A DNA stretch of 64,000 nt. It comes from Muricea muricata. Its lineage: Eukaryota > Cnidaria > Anthozoa > Malacalcyonacea > Plexauridae. The notes beneath the pieces were generated by a model. The model ran no database searches, was not told the origin of the DNA, and saw only the letters and a list, made by a program, of their open reading frames with translations. The translations under genes and the position numbers were made by a program. The stretch is from the NCBI GenBank assembly GCA_963855995.1, contig OY979724.1:13639032-13703031 (forward strand), in the 5' to 3' direction. Positions 46,201 to 55,900 of this stretch are shown piece by piece (positions within the stretch are counted from its first letter, which is position 1; the number at the start of each line of letters is the position of its first letter).

Positions 46201-47220
46201 CAGTGTTACTGCAAGGGAAAACTTAAACTAAACTAACTTTATTTATACTGTATAGCTCTATCAGTTCTAAACTGTTCTTCCTAGAGGTCCAGTAAGGATC
46301 ATCTCTTATTGATCCAGTGTTACTACAGGAGGAAACCTAAACTAAACTAACTTTATTTGTACTGGATAGCTCTATCAGTTCTCAACTGTTCTTTCTTCAG
46401 GTCCAGTAAGGAATGTCATCTCTTATTGATCCAGTGTTACTGCGGGTGAAAACCTAAAGTAAACTAACTTTATTTATACTGGATAGCTCTATCAGTTCTA
46501 AACTGTTCTTCCTGGAGGTCCAGTAAGGATCATCTCTTATTGATCCAGTGTTACTTCGGTGAAAACATAAACTAATTGACACTGTGTTTTTCGTCAGGGG
46601 TTTAACGGATGAATCAGAAATCTTAAAGTTTCTCCAACATGGCACGCTGGTTGGTTTACTACCTGTACCTCATCCAATCTTGATCAGAAAGTATCAGGTA
46701 ATCTCACTGTAAAACCAGCAACACCTGATTTTGGGTCCATGCCTGGCCACGCCATATATAAAGCCAAATAACATGTAAATTTTTTTCATGTAGGCAAACA
46801 GCGGCACACAGATGTGGTTTCGCACTTACATGTGGGGGATAGTCTACCTAAGGTAAGGGTAGACTCTTATGTGACTGAGCCCATCACCCCCCCCCCCTCT
46901 CCCCTCCCCCTTTCCTTGAGAAAGCGGTTAAAAAGTCCTGAGTGTAATACAAACATGGAAATCTTCTTCAGGTTATTTTTTCCTTATTCTGCAACATTTT
47001 CCAACTGAACTTTGAAATTTTACTAACTTAAAGACGCTCTTTCTAGCTGTACTGATAAAGTGTCCCCTACTGTCTATGAATCACACCATTCTGTAGGCTA
47101 CAAGTTCAGCTATTGATTCGTATAAGTATATATCTGAATGCATCGTTTCGTCTTAGGAACATTGATCCCCCAATCTGGTACGACACGGATGTGAAACTCT
47201 TCGAAATTCAGCGAGTGTAA
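37287..47220 (+). CDS. HID1: HID1 domain-containing Golgi protein
   Basis: Twenty-eight exons: 37287-37352, 37419-37568, 38767-38830, 38957-39054, 39339-39380, 39527-39577, 39675-39728, 39817-39863, 40060-40181, 40479-40536, 40610-40681, 41434-41587, 41692-41748, 42222-42278, 42377-42460, 42903-43059, 43172-43257, 43755-43833, 43923-43984, 44263-44365, 44548-44600, 44990-45069, 45246-45292, 45736-45908, 46035-46126, 46598-46697, 46794-46852, 47157-47220. Total 776 residues (human about 788). Start MGNADTKLAFRKAVVQLTTK with a potential N-myristoylation glycine. Family blocks: YIFEDPDWRGFFWSTVPG, CSYDPVGYGVPYNHLMFSD, NYLSRIHREEDFHFIL, GLMHIGVFILLLLSGERNFG, IPVFTGTHADLLIIVFHKII and, at the end, WYDTDVKLFEIQRV. 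HID1 acts at the medial/trans-Golgi in dense-core vesicle biogenesis. A Ser/Glu-rich linker (exons 22-24) precedes the C-terminal block. Introns host SINEs and MITEs. Confidence 0.96.
39905..40050. repeat. TTCTAATTTATTCTGATTG tandem repeat
   Basis: About six imperfect units in HID1 intron 8, ending just before the acceptor at 40059. Confidence 0.8.
41066..41292. mobile_element. MITE family D, uninterrupted copy
   Basis: CAGAGCTTTAGATTTGACTA...GGCTACGAGAACGA on the left is mirrored by TCGTTCTCGTAGCCGTAGTC...AAGCTCCCT on the right. It provides the empty-site reference for the copy at 6073-6677. HID1 intron 11. Confidence 0.7.
42498..42622 (-). repeat. tRNA-derived SINE, family A
   Basis: Minus-strand head with GACCACGGTGGGAATTGAACC complementing box B and a box A region near 42590-42610. 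HID1 intron 15. Confidence 0.75.
42740..42830 (-). repeat. SINE family A, partial copy
   Basis: Tail and box B region only (TGACTACGTTGGGAATCGAACC, ACGACCTTTGAAATGC). The box A half is missing. It is about 120 bp from the preceding copy. Confidence 0.65.
43436..43556 (-). repeat. tRNA-derived SINE, family A
   Basis: Minus-strand copy with GACCACGTTGGGAATCGAAC and CTCTGCCAACTGAGTTACGTGG. HID1 intron 17. Confidence 0.75.
43639..43685. mobile_element. 47-bp micro-inverted-repeat insertion
   Basis: AGCCTGCTCGCAGGC is opposed by GTCTGCGAGCAGGCT. The direct repeat ATATAACAT flanks it at 43630-43638 and 43686-43694, a 9-bp target duplication. HID1 intron 17. Confidence 0.75.
44714..44884. repeat. 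MITE with internal TTAGGGTTAGGG
   Basis: ACGTTGCATCCCAATAAT on the left is mirrored by ATTGGGATACAACGT on the right. The centre has ATTTCGTATGTACGAAAT and a short telomere-like GTTAGGGTTAGGGTT. HID1 intron 21. Confidence 0.65.
45516..45613. mobile_element. piggyBac-like MITE (98 bp)
   Basis: ACAACGATAGTCAGTAGAAAC and its complement form the termini. TTAA lies directly outside on both sides (45512-45515, 45614-45617). HID1 intron 23. Confidence 0.75.
46190..46578 (+). repeat. 114-bp satellite array, locus 8
   Basis: More than three units in HID1 intron 25, ending about 20 bp before the exon 26 acceptor. Confidence 0.85.
46960..47060. repeat. Foldback MITE family B relic
   Basis: Shares TCTGCAACATTTTCCAACTGAAC and GACGCTCTTTCTAGCTGTA with one arm of the family. 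Last HID1 intron. Confidence 0.45.
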
Positions 47221-47579
47221 GGAGGAAGCGTTGCTGGGAAACTAATATGGATAAGTACAAAGTATTTCAGGAAAATATTTAAATGTCGAAATTTTTAATT
47301 TATTAGATATAGTGTAAATTTAACCCCAGTAAAATAATCTTGTAACAAACTGATATAACCTTGCAGAGTCTTGCGTGCATGCAAGCTTTGTCAATAACGT
47401 AGAATAGTTGGGTCTAGTACTGACTTTTCATCATCAAATGCATCATCGATTTCTGCTATTTAAATTGATGTAAAAAATTCCAAAATCGTTATCTCACGAA
47501 CAGTTTGTGAGCCGTTGTAGATAATCATGATTAAAAAATAAAGAAATATGCTAAGATTTATTGATATGATTGTTACGAT

Positions 47580-47729
47580 CAGTAGAGAATCCAGCCTTAC
47601 AATTTGGTCATGCTATGCAAATTTAAATCATTAATAGTTATTCATTTCTTCAGAAATTGATTCCTTATTCGATCTGTAAACACTGAAAAATTTGCATTTG
47701 CACGACCAAATGTCGGGCTGGCTTCGCTG
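47580..47729. mobile_element. hAT-like MITE (150 bp) with intact target duplication
   Basis: Starts CAGTAGAGAATCCAGCC and ends GGCTGGCTTCGCTG. The exact 8-bp duplication GTTACGAT lies at 47572-47579 and 47730-47737. It is the intact counterpart of the split copy at 26231-27939. Confidence 0.8.
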
Positions 47730-48334
47730 GTTACGATTGCATTATAAGTCATGGTAAGACCATTGGGTAAGACACAAAGAATCCATGACTGCGAAGTCAG
47801 TAAAGCTTTATTTCTTTGTATAAATTATGCATCAATTTTTTTCAAAGTGTGTCTTTGAGACTATAGTCTATAGAGGAATTATACTAAATTACGCATTTCC
47901 AATAGATATCTATTTGACACAGACACATGTATTTCACCAATTTTACTACAAAAATAAGTGAAACATGCAGAAAAGCATTTTTTTAATACATTTAATTACA
48001 TTTGCGCGAAGTTGATAATTGCCCAGAAGTATCTAGAACAAATTCCAATTATTTTTATTTGATGCATGCACATACAGGTGTGAAAATAAATGCTAAACTC
48101 TAAAGTAAACTAATTATGTTGCACTGTATGCCCAGATGGATATGCTTGTCATTTTATTTGCCTAGCCTGCACAAACTCAGCAAAGTTCATGGGAATATTA
48201 AAGTTCGTTTAGAAAACTACAAGGACCCCTTAGCTATATAATTATGTAAGTTTAGTTTTGAGGAAACACCACGTAAGTTTATTATTGCAAAGCTTTCCAT
48301 CCGTAAGCTCGGATTTTCATTCATGAGACCTTTT

Positions 48335-48525
48335 AAGCGTAGTTTCCATTTAGCCATGAATGTCGCGAGTGTATCCAAGTGACCGATGTGATATCTGATC
48401 TACACTTAATTAGTTAATATGACTAATTTGAATACATACAGCTCACAAAAGAAAAGGTAGATCTGGACTATATCACATCGTCGAGAATGACTTTGCTACG
48501 AGAGTTACGACCAAATGGAAACTAT
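48335..48525. repeat. Imperfect inverted repeat
   Basis: TAGTTTCCATTTAGCC and GATGTGATAT on the left are opposed by ATATCACATCGTCGAGAA and CCAAATGGAAACTATAG on the right. Probably a decayed MITE. Confidence 0.55.
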
Positions 48526-49403
48526 AGGCTTTACTGAAAGACACTTTGCCGAACAACTGCAGTTTCCCGAACAGCTTACAGTTTGCAACGAAGTTCGCAA
48601 CGGCTCGCGAGAAAGTTATCTGAAATTGACTATAATCACAGAAATTTTGATCGTGTAAACGAACCTATAAAGTTCAGAGCATTTTTCTATTTTTGACAAG
48701 TTGTCCTTTCGGCAAAATGTATTTCGGCAAACTGTCCTTTCGGCAAAATGTCTTTCGGCATCATGCCCTTTAAATAATAATGGGGATTAGTGCTTCATCT
48801 TACCATAGTGAGGTGATACGATGCCATGCGTAACAAACTACTTAACTACCCCCTGTAGTCTAAACTGGCATCCGCAAGTACCTATCGATTTCAAGTTCTC
48901 CTGCATGCAGTTTCAAATCAGGTTAACGTATATAATCCTGTTGGAAAATGTTAAAAATCGCAGTAAATCTCCAGTTTATTGTAATTTATTTAAATTCACA
49001 TCTACTTAACAGACTCCTAGTGATTATCTGGACAAAATGATGCATGGCAGACGCATAGTACCATTCCCCTCCTAATTTACTAACCCTGTTTCTGTAAAAC
49101 GTCAATTGAAGTTAGTTTAAAGATAAGTTTTAAGCATTGAATCTTTTGTAAATATATCTGTTGCCCGTCATAGGGTAAAGACTTTCAGGCCAGAAATGGA
49201 TGATTTGACCCTGATGAATGTGAGCCTAGAATCTCCACATGAACTCGCAAGCAATTAAGTAAAACAAATATAAAAGTAAACATCAATTAACTTTATTTAA
49301 ACTGCTGTTGCATATTTCAATAAATATGACAGTATGACTATATGACAGCTGTGTCAGCCTAGGTGGATAAATAAGATTTAGTGAAGCTTTGCGGGGGTTT
49401 TCT

Positions 49404-49410
49404 TATAAAT
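49404..49410 (+). promoter_or_regulatory. TATA box of the cysteine-rich protein gene
   Basis: TATAAAT about 96 bp upstream of a plausible 5'UTR donor (AAAAG|GTAACT at 49500/49501). The coding exon is reached by the acceptor at 49861-49862. Consistent with an inducible or tissue-specific gene with a 5'UTR intron. Confidence 0.5.
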
Positions 49411-49871
49411 ACTGGCGTAACGCCCTTTCAAGGTTGCATTCTTGAAGGTGTTTTATCAGAAGAATATCGGTCTTGAAGAGAGTTTACTGACTTACAAAAG
49501 GTAACTATTTCTGTTCTTGTTAATTTTATTTCTCAGTAGTCAAGTTTTTAAACACGCGAGACTCTTCTAAGTAATTCCCATTGAACTTTACACCTACTGA
49601 AGCAAGCACGTTAAATCGTGGAGAATACTGAACTCCCCATAAAAGCAATTGTTTGTTTCAAGTAAAATATTGAATTAGAAGTTAATGATTGAATGAAATA
49701 TTGAAAACAGAGACACGCGTGAGTGGAAAACAACCTTAAAAATTTGGGATGGTTAGTGCGTTTCTCTTTTGCTTTCGTAATAGATAGAGTTGATTGGTTA
49801 TGATATGTTAAACAAATTCTCTATTTCCTTCAACGTGAATATTCTCTTCTTTTCTTTTTTAGCATATAACA

Positions 49872-50682
49872 ATGTTTCGTTTCATTTTCGCTGCCCTTGT
49901 TTTGTTGGGTTTTGCAAGCGTTTCCCTCGGGCTGTATGCAAACTGCCAGACGAAAGAGGGAGGAGGGTGCTCCGTGTTCTGTCAGTGTGCGGAGGGGTTA
50001 CAGTGCGAGGCTGGGACCCACGTCTGTAAGAGACCTGGGAAGGAGGGGGAGCGATGTCACCTGACCAGACATTGTGGACCAGGATTGTATTGTCGCCCTC
50101 TCTATCACACTTGTCAACGCATGGGAAATATCGGAGAGAGATGCGTGTCTGGTTTCAACAGTGCAGAAGGTATTCACGTTGCTTTGTTTTATCTTTAAGT
50201 CGCTTTTGTTCGATGTACCGCGGTCAGTAACTGGGTTGTTACGTTGGAAAACTTCCCCTGAAAATTAGAATAAATCAATAATGCAACCTGAGATGTTTCA
50301 GTTATTGCAAGAGACACCAAAAAGTAATCGTTTGTATTGACACGAAGTCGTCAATAAAGTTTCCGCTCAGAAGGCTTGCGGTCAGATCAGCCTGTTGAAA
50401 TTTTTATGACTTTTCTCAGGTCGTCGTTGCAACTATCAAAAGAAGTACTGGTGTGATCCCTTGAGTCGCACATGTATCCCTCCTTCTGGTAAAGGGAACA
50501 TCTGTGGATACGTGGGAGAGAAGGAGGATAGCGGTTACTGTGCCGCAGGATTGCAGTGCAAATGTGATGCGGCATGTTCAATCCGTAATCTTCTCAGGGA
50601 TCTGCAGGGCGCCCTCAGCGGTGTGGCTCAGACCATTCAAGATCTCATTGGAAAGAAGCGTTTCTGTTGCAAATGTGTGTGA
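49872..50682 (+). CDS. Small secreted cysteine-rich protein
   Basis: Two coding exons, 49872-50169 and 50420-50682, join in phase 1 to 186 residues. Residues 1-20 form a typical signal peptide (MFRFIFAALVLLGFASVSLG). The mature part has more than 20 cysteines in repeated patterns such as CQCAEGLQC, CGPGLYC, CAAGLQCKC and a terminal CCKC. The C-x-C-x(n)-GLxC pattern recalls dickkopf/colipase-like or similar small disulfide-rich folds. A soluble ligand, inhibitor or venom/mucus component are all possible; nothing here decides. The start is preceded by a 5'UTR acceptor (TTTTTTAG 10 bases upstream). AATAAA at 50898-50903 may end the transcript. Confidence 0.82.
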
Positions 50683-51132
50683 GACTAACTGTAGTTAGTC
50701 AGCTGTCGGTGACATGGAGGGATGTATCTAGTTTGTTGTTTGAAGGCCGATTAAACTTTGCTCAGATTTCTGCATTACTGTAGAGTGACGTCATCGTGAT
50801 ATGTGATGACGTCACGTGCAGCATTTGTAGCATCATTTATTAATGTTACTCGGCCTTCACACAACACTTGGATTTACAAACTGTCAAATTTGAAAAAAAT
50901 AAAACCGACACACAGCAAATTGTTTTATGCGATTCTATTTCAAATTTTCATAGTTAGAAATTTTGTCTTTGTACAGCCCAATGCACGCTCCATTTTGAGC
51001 CGGCAGACGAATTATAACAGCTTGCGGATATTGCTAAAGTAACATTTCTTTGCCAAGCTTTTTTAAGGTCTTTAAACGTCCGTAAGGATTCTCACATCGC
51101 TATAGTTACTCCGTTACAAAGGAGTTCATATG
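50683..51132. other. Spacer between convergent cysteine-rich gene and MRPS7
   Basis: 3'UTRs of both genes. AATAAA at 50898-50903 (+) and TTTATT at 50836-50841 (AATAAA on the minus strand) suggest overlapping transcript ends. A repeated GTGACGTCATCG/GATGACGTCAC word (about 50786-50815) is a short inverted repeat with CRE-like TGACGTCA. Confidence 0.55.
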
Positions 51133-52787
51133 TCACCACCATCGAAAGTTTGCAAATGCTCGATTACTTTCCGCAAGTTTGTGAAGATCTCGTTTTCTTT
51201 GTACAACTGTGCCCTAGAAAAAAAGGAAAAGTAGTTCTGCAATTCTGTCGTCTTAAACACAGAAGGTTTTTCACTCAAAACATTAGAGTATTGTTTGTAT
51301 CTTTAGGGGAATATGTCTTCAGCCAGTCACCGGATAGTGATTTTTTCAAACTTTCTAAACGTGTTCAACAACTGGTAAAACCCATATTAAAGTTCAGCAT
51401 TTTCGAGTTAAAGTCACTTTTCATCTCATGCAAGTTTAATATCCCTGGTGTCATTGCTTTTTATGCCTTTCTGCGGCAGTTGAAAAATCACAATCCGGTG
51501 GATAGCGTTATCATCTTTCCTACAAGCGACCTCAGGTCTTCATTATATTTTGTATTTTGGGATCTTTCCGTTTCTGATAACTGTTCCTTGAATACGCGCT
51601 GTCAGTGATTCAATACCTCGTTGTTGTAAGCGCTGAGTAGTTCTTGGCATAATTTCTCGTACATTTTCGCATTTCGTGGACCAGGTTTATCTCTTGCAGC
51701 TCCTATAAGCCACTTGATTGCCAAAAACCTCCGTCTGTTTGGCGTGAGTGGAGTGGGAACCTACAAACAGGGGTTGAGAGTTAGTCTGGGAGGCGTGACC
51801 CTCTATTGAAGCCTTTCACCGCACACCTGATATGTTTTTCCCGCTTTCTTGATTGGCTGAACTCCAATTACTGGCTGGGCATTCGCCATTGCCCCATGAA
51901 ATAAAGCCAGAGGGTCTGTCTGGATCTCATCTGGTTTTTTACTTGAAAGTTTTCTGGAAGAAAACAAGTCACCACAAATGATATCAATATAATCAACTCA
52001 ATATAATCAATGTAATCAATACTTAATATAATCAATCAATAATATAGTCAATCAATGTAATCAATCACTTGATATAATCAATCAATATAATCAATGTAAT
52101 CAATCACTGATATAATCAATCAATCAATATAATCAATTGTATATTGGAAACCATTAAAACATACAATGCCAGTTGTTTTTTCTTCATACATTCAAAGGTC
52201 TAAATTAAAAAAGTTTAAATGCATGTTAAATGAAATAACTTGTCCATGAAGTATGGAAAGTTAATTTTTTGTGCTGCACAAACTCACTTTAAGCATAATC
52301 CTCTGTGACAATGATTTTTTACCATCATACATCATGGAGTTGACAAATTTACTAAATAATAGAAAGGCAATTCATGATTGCAGAAATTGGAAAGAATGCA
52401 TTGAGCAAGAGTATATTCAGGGTAAACATAAGTTGGAATTGTGTGATTTAATAGATATTTAGCTGGGAATTTACACTTCTACAACCACATCAACAATCAA
52501 TACATAACACACCCCCACCCCCACTTCCCCCCGAGTGAGTACAGGAGGCCTGGGAGCTAGTAAATAGTGGTATTTATTATTTACCAGATTTCAGTGTATA
52601 ACTACAAACCTGACTAAATCATCATGAAATATTGAAGCAGGAACCGTGTGTGAACAAGCTGCTTTTTGAATTTCTCCATCGTCCGAGTTGCCACTGCTTT
52701 AATATCGAATACAAATTGTCATGAGCAAATATTATTCAGCTAGGACTCCACTAGTGAACTAGCAAAAGGTAAGTCTAACCGTTAAGT

Positions 52788-52860
<73 letters not shown>

Positions 52861-52985
52861 CGTTTTAAGACTAAAATTCTTAAATACACGTACATAGACG
52901 AACTTTGAACGTTGTTACCCCTCAGGAAACGCGCAGAAAGCAAAAAAGTTCGACGAAAATTTGAACAAGCGGAAAAGGTCGCCAT
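51133..52985 (-). CDS. MRPS7: Mitochondrial ribosomal protein uS7m (MRPS7)
   Basis: Seven exons in transcript order: 52985-52888, 52693-52610, 52351-52288, 52199-52165, 51953-51827, 51760-51617, 51213-51133; 210 residues. The N-terminus (MATFSACSNFRRTFLLSAR) is Arg/Ser-rich and acid-free, a mitochondrial presequence. Diagnostic S7 blocks: KFVNSMMYDGKKSLSQRI, FHGAMANAQPVIGVQPIKK, PLTPNRRRFLAIKWLIGAAR, MYEKLCQELLSAYNNE and C-terminal KRDLHKLAESNRAFANFRWW. Binds the 3' domain of 12S rRNA in the small mitoribosomal subunit. The exon 1/exon 2 junction (next to a long TA repeat) is the least certain; the others have good splice sites and phases. The open frame on the other strand at 51150-51608 is its shadow. 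Confidence 0.92.
51985..52140. repeat. AATCAATATAATCAATGT tandem repeat
   Basis: AT-rich 10-20-bp repeats in MRPS7 intron 4. Confidence 0.85.
52790..52858. repeat. (AT)n dinucleotide repeat
   Basis: About 34 perfect TA units, in MRPS7 intron 1. Confidence 0.98.
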
Positions 52986-55900
52986 CTTCGATTCCGCGCT
53001 TGGAAGGGAACCTGGTACCCACTTTAAGAAATTTTAATATTTAACATTGTAAGCTTTATATAAGCTTTTATTGATATTTTATTTATATTTTCTCCCATTT
53101 TTAGCTATATCTTATCTTCCAAATCAAAGTGTAATACAGTATTTGAAGTAAGACTTGATTCTAATTTTCAGTGATAACAGTATTTTTTTGTGTCAGTGCC
53201 CCTAAGGCGTTCTGCCTTAGGGTCATTGGGGAGACCTTGCATTTCTCGCCAGAAAATATCCGTAGGGCAAAACGTTATAAATTGGTAAAAGTTGATTAAA
53301 ACAGCTTTAAACAATTATGTTTTTATGCCCCCATTGTTCATTGTTGTCAACAATACTGGTCATACTGAAGAATATTGTTGAGCTTGAATCAGGTGTAACA
53401 ATGCTGAACAATATTGTTGACAACATTAAACAATGTGGGCAGCAAAACATTGTTCAATCCTGTAATATTTTTTGCCGTGTTATAGTCTCTCCTAGTAAGT
53501 AAGTAAGTAGTAAAAACCGTATTTTGCTACGCTAACTCCAACAGCAGAAGTTGGTTTCCATGAGGGGCATAGATAAAACAGATTGTTACTATCAAGTACA
53601 AATATAATATCTGAGAGGCTATTCCACGATTTTCCTCTATCTCCCTTCTCTATCGCCCCCTCTTGAAAAAGCATTTGATTCAAGTGTCACAACTAACAAG
53701 CCCAGGTGGCTGTGCTCAGTTCGATTGTTTCTCTTATCAAGATCACCTCAAATTTAAGAGCAAATATGCGCTATTGGAAGACAAAAAAGGTTAACATTGT
53801 CGCTGAAATGTGACAAATGTGATTGTACATAAATTGATTGTCTGGCTGATTCTAAAACCTCACAATGCATATTAATATGTAGGTGAACTAAGGACTGACC
53901 GCAAGTTATAAGCGTGAAATATTCTTTCGCAAAAGCAAGAGGAAAATACAACATACTCAACTTTCCGTAAACGATCACCAACTATATTTAAAGCTGATAT
54001 TCACGCCGAGGGTGCAAGAGGAGTACCGCCATTCTGAACTTTATGAAGTGATGTTCCAATCGAATCAGTCTTAATGTCTTTTTCAATATGAGATTTTATT
54101 TTCTCATCTTTCTTTCCATCTATATTAGTTTTTTCTGCTGTTTTTTTCAAGCTCTAAGTTCTTCTGCATTCTTACTGCAAGTTCTTGATGAAGATCTGAG
54201 GACACAAAATGTACTTTAACATTGTTTCTTTAGGAATATCAGAATTCATACAGTGTACCTCTTGCTTTATCTTTTCATCTTTGGACTCAGTGGAATTTAA
54301 ATGAACGTATTTTTCACGTCCACACGCTTTTCAAGCAATCCACTCGCGACATGATTGAATTAAAGCCTGTTGCTTAAATTAATTACATTCAATAATGAAA
54401 GGCGCGCAATGTACACGGAGAAACTAGAAAAAACATTTTAGGAAACTAATGTGCGTGTTTAGGTTGGTAAATGCCAAATTAAAGTGTTGTTTAGGTTAAC
54501 TTCGTTATGAGTTTAAACAGGATATGTGTCTTTCGCGTGTTTGACAGGATGTATCATGACCTTGTTAGCATAATAGCGCGCCATGTGCTCTAAATACGTT
54601 TGGGCTTTTCATTTTGTGCGCGCATCGAATATCAGATCTATTCTCATGAGTATCTACGATATTAGGGTATATTATGCTCTTTATTTAAACGTGTTCCTAT
54701 TTAGTATAAATGGCGCACGTACCGAGAATATTACTGCGTTAAGTGCAAATCATCGTTGACATTTCTTTTTGCTCTGGTTTTGACCCGACTTAAGATAAGG
54801 AAAGGTGCTATTACCGTTTTTCACAGATGTTCTGTTTTAATCAGGTGCCAACAGATATTTTAGGTCAGGCCATTTCGTTTCGTGTGGTAGTCTCGTTTTA
54901 GTACATAAAGTTGAGGGTGGTATTCCTGAATTCATTGCAGTACCTATTGTGAAAACGTGCATGACTGCTGTCGCAGGAACATAACCCTAAATGGAATAAA
55001 ATTTTTATCCTTTATCCAGATAGTTCGAAGTCAGTTTAGCGCCTTCCAATATAGTTATGTTTACATGAGAAGAAGTCAGAAGTGCTACCTTATATTTATT
55101 GCAAACTATTTAGTATTTACTAAACCTTATCACGATTTTTAAGACCTCCAATGTGCGATGCGCGCAAGCGAAATGAAATGCCACAACACCGCACAATATT
55201 ATGAATTTATTATGTAGCTAGATGTGTTGACTCATTGCTTGTGTCTGTCTTGTGATAGAATTAACCAAAGTTCCATCTATAAGTTTAGCCTGGAGGAAAA
55301 TATTGCAACATGAGTTTTGTTAATTCACTAGAAATGCATAAGCCGTTCAGAAAACGTGAAGTAATTGACTGCGATGTTATCTTTTGATTAAATCAATGCG
55401 GTATTTTCGCCATCAAACTATGCTTTCATATCCTTGTTATCAGTTTGAAAAATAGCACTGTCGACCAACTGGCGCTATCATTAGCAAGCGTTTTAAATCA
55501 ATGACTTTTATTGCTTAACACTTCATATGGCGCGAAATGTAACGGTTAGATCAATGGACCTTTAAAACCTTTTAGACGAAATTTTGAAAAAATTCGAAAC
55601 AGGCAAAAGAGCATCCTAATCTTAGTAAAATTGCAAAGTTTGGCTGTGAAATGTTCTAAAATATGGAAAATATTGCCTTGCAAATTTGGCAAATTTTGTA
55701 TGCATTTGTATTACGGGTGGAAAATAGTTGATACCCTTGAGTATTCATTGCTCACGGATAATACAAAACTACAGAAAATTTGCTAACTTCGCAAGGCCGT
55801 ATTTTGTATAGTTTACAACTTTTTACAACCAAACTTTGCAATTTTACTAAGTTTGGGATGCTCTTTCAAGCTGTGGTAATACTTTTTCCTATTTTGATTT

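Larger units (their letters stand above)
47221..49403. other. HID1 3' region and spacer
   Basis: A polyadenylation signal AATAAA lies at 47537-47542. Further on are the hAT-like MITE (47580-47729), a degenerate inverted repeat (48335-48525) and AT-rich sequence. The short ORF at 48821-49009 has no support. Confidence 0.6.

Noticed and set aside
51150-51608. 152-codon plus-strand ORF
   Set aside because: It is antisense to two MRPS7 exons and their intron; the minus strand explains the sequence with conserved S7 blocks.
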